A DNA stretch of 29,929 nucleotides from Ruthenibacterium sp. (GTDB lineage Bacteria > Bacillota > Clostridia > Oscillospirales > Ruminococcaceae), in the NCBI GenBank assembly GCA_020025255.1, contig JAHHSK010000020.1:1-29929 (forward strand). Reading direction: 5' to 3'. Positions 24,761-29,929 of the stretch are shown piece after piece. Position numbers and translations under genes: made by a program. Every line of letters starts with the position of its first letter. The first letter of the stretch is position 1. The notes under the pieces were generated by a model that made no database searches, had not been told where the DNA came from, and saw nothing but the letters and a program-made list of their open reading frames with translations.

Positions 24761-25738
24761 ATGGAACTGCTGATCGTTGGTCTTGGCAGTATGGGAAAGC
24801 GCCGTGCACGCCTGATCAAAGGCGTGGATGAAACAGCACATATTTCGGGTGTGGATTTTGCCCCCGCCCGCAGGCAGGAAGCACAGGAACAGGGAATCAC
24901 ACCGTATGAAAGCATTGCCCAGGCAGTGGCTGCGCGGCCGTTTGACGCGGCTTTTGTGTGTACGGCACCGATTACGCATGCCGGCATCATCAGTGAACTG
25001 CTGGACGCCGGCCTGCCGGTGTTTACCGAACTGAACCTTGTGGATGACCGATATGATGAGCTGGTGGCAAAGGCAAAGGAAAAGGGTCTGCCGCTGTTCC
25101 TCAGCAGCACGATGCTCTACCGTGCCGAAACGCAGTACATCAAGCGCGAAGTCAAGGCATTTGCAAAGCCCGTCAACTATATTTATCATATTGGGCAGTA
25201 TTTGCCCGATTGGCATCCGTGGGAAAATTACAAAAACTTTTTTGTTGGTGATAAGCGCACGGGCGGCGTGCGTGAAATCTTTGGGGTGGATCTGCCGTGG
25301 CTGCTGGATGCCTTTGGCCCGGTAACACAGGTTTATGCGCAAAAGGATAAGATCAGCGAGCTGGAAATCGATTATCCGGACAGCTATTTTGTGACGCTGC
25401 GCCACGAGGACGGCACAAAAGGAATGCTTGCGGTGGACGTTGTAAGCCCGAAGGCCGTTCGCAATTTTGAAGTATTCGGGGAAGGGCTGCACCTGTTCTG
25501 GGAGGGAAATCCCAAAGCTTTGTACCGCTTTAATCACGACAGCGGGGAAAAAGAGTTTGTCAATACCTATAAAAGCTTTGAGCACGACCCGCGGTACAGT
25601 GACAATATCGTGGAAAATGCATATACCGATGAAATCACCAACTTTTTCGGGATGCTCAAAGGGGAAGAAACGCCGCGCTGGTCCTTTGAAAAAGATAAAA
25701 AGGTGATCGAGCTGATCGAACGCATCGAGGAGGCGTAA
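24761..25738 (+). CDS. Gfo/Idh/MocA family protein lacking catalytic residues
   Basis: A 325-residue protein with the Rossmann motif GLGSMG (7-12) and the C-terminal alpha/beta domain of Gfo/Idh/MocA oxidoreductases. Where the family has the Glu-Lys-Pro triplet with its catalytic lysine, this protein has Glu90-Leu-Asn; where the Asp-x-x-(x)-His pair is expected, it reads GGVREIFGVDL (168-178), without the histidine. It shares YLPDW-H/R-P with its downstream neighbour (147-152 here), so the two are paralogues. It probably binds NAD but may not be a normal dehydrogenase; it might be a partner subunit or catalyse something else. ATG at 24761 has AGGAGG nine bases upstream; an earlier ATG is out of frame. 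Confidence 0.85.
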   Translation: MELLIVGLGSMGKRRARLIKGVDETAHISGVDFAPARRQEAQEQGITPYESIAQAVAARPFDAAFVCTAPITHAGIISELLDAGLPVFTELNLVDDRYDELVAKAKEKGLPLFLSSTMLYRAETQYIKREVKAFAKPVNYIYHIGQYLPDWHPWENYKNFFVGDKRTGGVREIFGVDLPWLLDAFGPVTQVYAQKDKISELEIDYPDSYFVTLRHEDGTKGMLAVDVVSPKAVRNFEVFGEGLHLFWEGNPKALYRFNHDSGEKEFVNTYKSFEHDPRYSDNIVENAYTDEITNFFGMLKGEETPRWSFEKDKKVIELIERIEEA

Positions 25739-25741
25739 GGA

Positions 25742-26668
25742 GTGAAAGTTCTGTTTGTCGGCCTTGGCAGCATCGGCACGCGGCATCTGAACAATCTGCA
25801 CGCCGTTGCCAAGCAAAAGAAAATATCCGTACAGGCATGGGCACTGCGATCTTCGGCACGGGAACTGCCCGAAGAAACGCGCGCTTTGCTGGCAGGGGAA
25901 TACGAAGCATTGCCGGACGATGCGCACTTTGATGCGGCGTTCATCACGAACCCGACGCATCTGCATTTTGATACGCTGAAAATGCTGCGCGGAAAAGCGG
26001 ATGCCCTTTTTATTGAAAAACCGATTTTTGAAGCGACAGACCGCGTGCTTGCCGAATGTCTTGCGCCTGGGCAGAAAGCGTATGTTGCCGCACCCATGCG
26101 CTGGTGCGGCACGATGCTGGCACTCAAAAAGCTGCTGCCGCAGCTTTCGGTATATTCTGCGCGCGTGATCTGTTCTTCGTATCTGCCGGATTGGCGCCCA
26201 AACGTGGATTATCGCACGGTGTATTCTGCGCATAAGGATATGGGCGGCGGCGTAACGATCGATCTCATCCATGAATGGGATTACCTTATGGAGCTGTTCG
26301 GCAAGCCCGAACAGGTGTATAATTTCAAGGGGACGTACAGTCATTTGGAAATCGATTCGGACGATCTTTCCGTATACATTGCAAAATATCCGAAGCTTTT
26401 GTGTGAAGTGCATCTGGATTATTTCGGCAGGGAATACCGCCGTTCGATCGAGCTGTTCTGCAAAGAGGGCACGGTCACGGCTGATTTCGGCGCAGGGACA
26501 CTGACTTTGCAGGATGGTACCGTAATGGAATATCCGGAGCCGGTCAACGAACGGTATCTGCGCGAAATGGCTTATTTCCTTGATTATGTACAAGGCGAAG
26601 CGAACGAAAGCGTCAATACGCCTCAAATGGCGCTGGATGTATTAAAACTGACACTGGGGGAGTTATAA
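25742..26668 (+). CDS. Gfo/Idh/MocA family oxidoreductase
   Basis: A 308-residue NAD(P)-dependent oxidoreductase of the Gfo/Idh/MocA family with GLGSIG (7-12), the catalytic triplet EKP (92-94) and GGGVTIDLIHEWDY (168-181) holding the Asp and His pair. Family members oxidise or reduce hydroxyls of sugars and sugar nucleotides. The start is GTG at 25742, three bases after the previous stop, with GAGGAGG overlapping the end of the upstream gene. The next gene, legF, begins on the base after its stop codon, so all three are tightly coupled. It may modify legionaminate or make a second sugar; its substrate is unknown. Confidence 0.88.
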   Translation: MKVLFVGLGSIGTRHLNNLHAVAKQKKISVQAWALRSSARELPEETRALLAGEYEALPDDAHFDAAFITNPTHLHFDTLKMLRGKADALFIEKPIFEATDRVLAECLAPGQKAYVAAPMRWCGTMLALKKLLPQLSVYSARVICSSYLPDWRPNVDYRTVYSAHKDMGGGVTIDLIHEWDYLMELFGKPEQVYNFKGTYSHLEIDSDDLSVYIAKYPKLLCEVHLDYFGREYRRSIELFCKEGTVTADFGAGTLTLQDGTVMEYPEPVNERYLREMAYFLDYVQGEANESVNTPQMALDVLKLTLGEL

Positions 26669-27436
26669 ATGGAAAAAAAGCGTGTGCTCATCACCATTTG
26701 CGGCCGTGCCGGAAGCAAGGGATTCAAAAACAAGAATCTTAAAGTATTCGATGGCCAGCCGCTTTCCTATTACAGCCTTTCGGCGGCACAGCTGTTTATG
26801 CAGCAGCACCCGGAGATCGACGTCGATCTGTGCCTGAACACCGACAGCGATCTTCTGATCGATGTTGTCACAAGCAAATATCCTGAAGTGACGGTCATCG
26901 AACGCCCGCAGGAGCTGTGCGGCGACATTGTGCCGAAGATGATGGTCTATCAGCACAGCCTGCGTGAAATGGAACAGCGTACCGGCAGCCGGTATGATTA
27001 TCTGATCGATCTGGATATCACAAGCCCGCTGCGCCAGAAAGGCGATGTTTCCGGCGCGTATGAAGTAAAAGAGCAGCGTCCGGATCTGGATCTTGTGTTT
27101 TCGGTCGCGCCTGCCCGCCGTACACCGTATATGAATATGGCAAAGCTTGCGGGCGATCATGTCGAGCGTGTGATCGACCACCACTTTACGGCGCGCCAGC
27201 AGACACCGACTGTGTATGATCTGAACGCATCCATTTATGTGTTTGAGCGCCGTTTTCTTGTGGAAAATGAAACGGGCTTTTTGTGGGACGGCAAATGCGG
27301 CGTGTACCAGATGTTCGATACGGGCATCATTGATATCGATTCCGAAGAAGATTATCAGCTGATGGAGGTAATCGCACATTACCTGTATTCGGCATATCCT
27401 GATTTCGGAGCAATACAACAAAACATCAGAAAGTGA
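26669..27436 (+). CDS. legF: CMP-legionaminate synthetase LegF (NeuA family)
   Basis: LegF activates legionaminic acid with CTP to form the CMP-sugar used by transferases. The 255-residue protein is a typical acylneuraminate cytidylyltransferase with the nucleotide loop CGRAGSKGFKNKNL (11-24), NTDSD near 57, a QELCGD stretch near 91 and LIDLDITSPLR (111-121). ATG at 26669 follows directly on the stop of the preceding oxidoreductase. The family also includes NeuA and PseF; LegF is chosen from context. Confidence 0.9.
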   Translation: MEKKRVLITICGRAGSKGFKNKNLKVFDGQPLSYYSLSAAQLFMQQHPEIDVDLCLNTDSDLLIDVVTSKYPEVTVIERPQELCGDIVPKMMVYQHSLREMEQRTGSRYDYLIDLDITSPLRQKGDVSGAYEVKEQRPDLDLVFSVAPARRTPYMNMAKLAGDHVERVIDHHFTARQQTPTVYDLNASIYVFERRFLVENETGFLWDGKCGVYQMFDTGIIDIDSEEDYQLMEVIAHYLYSAYPDFGAIQQNIRK

Positions 27437-27443
27437 AACGAAT

Positions 27444-28229
27444 ATGGCAACACCCAGCGAAAAACATGAAATCCACTGCGCAAAGCGCTATCTTGAATAT
27501 ACCGAAACACCCTTTTACCGTGCGTTTCGGGATAAAGAAAACCCGGAAAGCGAAGCTTCCAACTATGCCGTTTTAAAGCGCATGGAGGATGCCGAGGAAA
27601 GCCTGCGGGAAGTGGAAAAATATTATAAGGATATGGATATCACCCCGGTATTCCATTCCAAGCCCGACAGCGTAACGCTGGAGGAAAGCCGGGAATTTTT
27701 TGAAAATCACGGCTATACCATTACCACCTTTGCAACACAGCGGATGATGCATCTGACACGCACCAGCCCCGGGATCCGCATTCATGCATGCCCGGTAAAG
27801 CTGAAAGCCGAGCCCCCGCTGACCGGCGCAGAAGCACAGCTGGTTGCAGAATACTGCGGGGAACGGGATTACGGCATAAAACGCATCAATAAGCAGCTTG
27901 CAGCAGGCGGACGGATTTCCTTTGCGTATAATCACGCCGAAATTCCCGTAAGTTTTTGTGTGGGCGAAGAATACGGCGGAGCATTCTGCATTTGCGATTT
28001 GTTTACCTCGCAGAAATTCCGCAGAAAGGGATACGGCGCAGCGGCGATGCTGATGATGCTCAGCTATGCAAAACAGCCGGAGCGCGGCTATACGGATATT
28101 TATCTGCAGGCATCAAGCGACGATGCGGTGCGGCTGTGCGAACGGTTGGGTTTCCGCGGTACACAAGTGGAGGAATATCGCGCATGCAAGGGAACCGCTG
28201 TGCAGCAGACCGGGAATCCGACCGAATGA
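27444..28229 (+). CDS. GNAT family N-acetyltransferase, candidate LegH substitute
   Basis: A 261-residue protein with a GNAT domain in its C-terminal part: the strand AFCICDLFTSQ (180-190) is followed by the acetyl-CoA loop KFRRKGYGAA (191-200), then YLQASSDDAVRLCERLGFR as the typical last strand and helix. The first 110 residues form a separate helical lead-in region of the kind seen in some Firmicutes GNATs. It starts eight bases after legF with only a weak ribosome site, suggesting coupling. No hexapeptide-repeat LegH-type acetyltransferase is found in the cluster, so this GNAT could acetylate the 4-amino group as PseH does in the pseudaminate pathway. An unrelated GNAT function is equally allowed by the sequence. 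Confidence 0.8.
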   Translation: MATPSEKHEIHCAKRYLEYTETPFYRAFRDKENPESEASNYAVLKRMEDAEESLREVEKYYKDMDITPVFHSKPDSVTLEESREFFENHGYTITTFATQRMMHLTRTSPGIRIHACPVKLKAEPPLTGAEAQLVAEYCGERDYGIKRINKQLAAGGRISFAYNHAEIPVSFCVGEEYGGAFCICDLFTSQKFRRKGYGAAAMLMMLSYAKQPERGYTDIYLQASSDDAVRLCERLGFRGTQVEEYRACKGTAVQQTGNPTE

Positions 28230-28275
28230 ATACTGCGCAAAAGACAGATCGCTCCGAAGAAAAGAGGGCTGAGGC

Positions 28276-29067
28276 TTGAGCGGCGAAAAACGAATTTTGG
28301 ATTTGTGCGTGGATGCGGGCGAAACGCTGCTGGCAAACGGGGCGGAAATCTATCGGGTGCAGCAGACCATGGAGCTGATTGCAAAAAGCTACGGGGCAGA
28401 TTGCTTTCACGCTTACGTTTTGACAAACGGCCTGGTTGCCTCCATGGAGGAAAACGGAAGTCTTCAAAGTGCGGCGGTGCGCAATACACCGCGGGTGGAA
28501 ATGAATCTTGGGCGTATTTCCGCAGTCAATGCGCTTTCGCGCGAAATTGTGCAAGGCAGCGTGCCGCTGGAACAGGCGTTTGAACGGTTGCGCATGATCC
28601 GTGCAATGAAGGGCATGTCGGCAAGGATGATGGTGCTGGCTTCGATGCTTTCGGCATCGACGTTTTGCTATCTGTTCGGCGGTTCCTTTACCGATGCATT
28701 TGCAGCGCTGGTCCCCGGCTGTGCCGCAGGGCTTTTTGCGCGGCTTTTGGCTCGTTCCAAAACGCCGGTCAACAAGCTGGTTTCCAATATGCTTTGCGCA
28801 GCAGTGGTAGCGATAACCAGTTTTGCCGCAGCGCAGATGTGGGCCTTTACGGGGACAGCATGCAATCTGGATCATGTGATCATCGGCGGGATCATCCCGC
28901 TTTTGCCGGGTGTCGCATTGACCAACGGCATCCGTGATGTGGCAAACAGCGATTACCTTTCCGGCATGATCCGTGCGATCGATGCGCTGCTGATTGCCGC
29001 AGGCATTGCGCTGGGGGTAGGCGTGGTGCTGAAAGGCCTTGCGCTGATTCCGGGGGTGATGCTGTGA
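28276..29067 (+). CDS. threonine/serine exporter ThrE-like, first half
   Basis: This 263-residue membrane protein matches the ThrE N-terminal family (DUF1212, PF06738). It has a soluble N-terminal part with ETLLANGAEIYRVQQTME (16-33) and YVLTNGLVASME (47-58), then about five TM segments. The motif IIGGIIPLLPGVALTNGIRD near 208-227 is the family signature. Family members export threonine and serine or related small molecules. The start is TTG at 28276 with AAAGAGG eight bases upstream. It lies 46 bases after the GNAT gene with no visible promoter, so it may be read from the glycan operon. It overlaps the second half gene (GTGA). Confidence 0.88.
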   Translation: MSGEKRILDLCVDAGETLLANGAEIYRVQQTMELIAKSYGADCFHAYVLTNGLVASMEENGSLQSAAVRNTPRVEMNLGRISAVNALSREIVQGSVPLEQAFERLRMIRAMKGMSARMMVLASMLSASTFCYLFGGSFTDAFAALVPGCAAGLFARLLARSKTPVNKLVSNMLCAAVVAITSFAAAQMWAFTGTACNLDHVIIGGIIPLLPGVALTNGIRDVANSDYLSGMIRAIDALLIAAGIALGVGVVLKGLALIPGVML

Positions 29068-29525
29068 TAGGGGAACTTACGATCCAGCTGGTTATGGCAT
29101 TCCTGACCACATTGGGCTTTGCCGTGCTGGTCAATGCGCCGCCCAAAGAATTCGTCTTTGCCGGCATCGTGGGTGCCGTGGGCTGGGGCGGCTACTGGCT
29201 GTGCATACAGGCGGGGCTTTCTGCCGCCGCGGCCTCGTTTGCCGGGGCGCTTGTGCTGGCGTACCTTTCGCGCGTTTTTTCCGTGGTAAGGCGGTGTCCC
29301 GCGACAGTGTATCTCATCAGCGGGATCTTTGCGCTCGTGCCCGGGGCGGGAATCTACTATACTGTGTATTATCTTATTATGGGGAATGTGGCAATGTCTG
29401 CAAGCCAAGGCGTGGAAACGATCCAGGTTGCAGTTTCGATTGCTGTGGGCATCGTGCTGGTACTTGCACTGCCCGGGTGGATGTTTCAAATCGTTTCGCG
29501 CCGTCCAAAAGGAGAAAAGCAATGA
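29064..29525 (+). CDS. threonine/serine exporter ThrE-like, second half
   Basis: A 153-residue protein of the ThrE_2 (DUF3815) family with four or five TM segments; PATVYLISGIFALVPGAGIY (95-114) is the conserved part. In actinobacteria both halves are one ThrE polypeptide; in Firmicutes they are usually two adjacent genes, as here. The start is GTG at 29064, overlapping the previous stop by four bases, and the ATGA at its end couples it to the next gene. The two halves should form one transporter in the membrane. Confidence 0.88.
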   Translation: MIGELTIQLVMAFLTTLGFAVLVNAPPKEFVFAGIVGAVGWGGYWLCIQAGLSAAAASFAGALVLAYLSRVFSVVRRCPATVYLISGIFALVPGAGIYYTVYYLIMGNVAMSASQGVETIQVAVSIAVGIVLVLALPGWMFQIVSRRPKGEKQ

Positions 29526-29821
29526 GGAAGAAAATGCCGTTTCTGCTCGCAGTGCTGTTTGTGCTGTTCGGTGCCCTTTCGGCGGATATCGGGGTGTGTT
29601 TGTTCGCTGGAATTGTGCAGGGAGCCGAAGAACCGCTGATGCGCGGCGTTGCCGTCCCGATTTTAGCAAAGTGCGGCATTGCAACGCAGGAACAGCTTCT
29701 GGTTGTGTTTTGCGTGATGCTGCTTATAACCGGTGCACTGCTTGCAGGCGGTGTTGTATGCGCAGCGGCAAAGACATTGCAAAGCAAAATGGCGCGGGAT
29801 GAAGAAACCGAAAAAAATTAA
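29522..29821 (+). CDS. small two-TM membrane protein coupled to ThrE pair
   Basis: A 99-residue protein starting at ATG 29522, which overlaps the ThrE_2 stop (ATGA) and has AAAAGGAG just upstream. It has a first hydrophobic segment at about 5-30 and a second at about 59-85, joined by a loop of about 28 residues, and ends in a charged tail. I do not recognise a family. Coupling to the exporter genes suggests an accessory subunit. A longer in-frame reading from 29201 is rejected since it would overlap ThrE_2 out of frame. Confidence 0.72.
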   Translation: MRKKMPFLLAVLFVLFGALSADIGVCLFAGIVQGAEEPLMRGVAVPILAKCGIATQEQLLVVFCVMLLITGALLAGGVVCAAAKTLQSKMARDEETEKN

Positions 29822-29847
29822 AACCCAGTTCAAAAGAACAGGAATAC

Positions 29848-29877
29848 AAAAAGCCGGAGAGTGCACTCCGGCTTTTT
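29848..29877 (+). terminator. terminator closing the exporter genes
   Basis: AAAAAGCCGGAG (29848-29859) pairs perfectly with CTCCGGCTTTTT (29866-29877) around a six-base loop. It starts 27 bases after the stop codon of the small membrane protein. The A-rich left arm makes it potentially bidirectional. Nothing recognisable follows to the end of the window. Confidence 0.88.
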
Positions 29878-29929
29878 GCTTGTAGATAAACCCCAATTCG
29901 GAAAAAGGGAGAAAATAAAATACGTTCTC

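Noticed and set aside
24140..26626. 828-codon minus frame opposite legG and the Gfo/Idh genes
   Set aside because: It is a shadow of three well-supported genes, with no ribosome site, no recognisable domain and a His/Arg/Phe-rich composition typical of antisense reading.
1..29929. CRISPR arrays, tRNA or rRNA genes, insertion sequences
   Set aside because: No regular spaced repeats, cloverleaf or conserved rRNA stretches, and no transposase-like reading frame, were seen on either strand by eye.

Overview
The window looks like a chromosomal segment of a low-motility-information, Gram-positive Clostridia-type organism (probably an Oscillospiraceae/Ruminococcaceae gut anaerobe). The grounds are a moderately GC-rich sequence, strong AGGAGG-type ribosome binding sites, sigma-A-like promoters with 17-base spacers, a DUF896 (YnzC) gene, a clostridial-style class A PBP with a cysteine-bearing tail, QueH, a YfhO protein and a split ThrE exporter. 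This placement is an inference; no rRNA, tRNA, CRISPR or transposase is visible.

Layout. (1) 1-4022: queH on the minus strand with its own promoter and terminator; then a gene-free stretch (932-1487) holding a candidate structured RNA with a c-di-GMP-I (GEMM) riboswitch-like core; then a plus-strand pair, DUF896 and a class A penicillin-binding protein, closed by a strong terminator. (2) 4140-9534: a minus-strand operon with, in order of transcription, an MBOAT O-acyltransferase, an SGNH/AlgJ-like membrane-anchored protein, a GT-B-like surface-carbohydrate protein, and an N-acetyl-sugar amidotransferase (PseA/WbpG/PtmG family) that seems to have an extra internal promoter covered by a perfect dyad. 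(3) 9578-28229: a divergent plus-strand operon of about 18.5 kb, starting from a near-ideal promoter. It encodes legionaminic-acid synthesis (LegB, LegC, a CBS-fused PtmE-like nucleotidyltransferase, LegI, LegG, LegF), two Gfo/Idh/MocA proteins and a GNAT acetyltransferase. Interleaved with these are four large GT-C-type membrane proteins (DUF2142, two paralogues each coupled to a small two-TM partner, and YfhO). (4) 28276-29877: a split threonine/serine-exporter-like pair plus a coupled 99-residue two-TM protein, then a terminator.

How the genes may work together. Known chemistry of the Campylobacter legionaminate pathway runs from GDP-GlcNAc through LegB, LegC, an N-acetyltransferase (LegH), LegG, LegI and LegF to CMP-legionaminate. 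All steps are represented here except a recognisable LegH; the GNAT that follows legF is the obvious candidate to fill it. The amidotransferase could turn an acetamido group into an acetamidino group, and the MBOAT/SGNH pair could add O-acyl groups. The GT-C proteins could move lipid-linked sugars onto a surface polymer on the outer face of the membrane. The whole is best read as a locus for a decorated nonulosonic-acid surface glycan of a Gram-positive bacterium. The final polymer and the linkages cannot be read from sequence alone.
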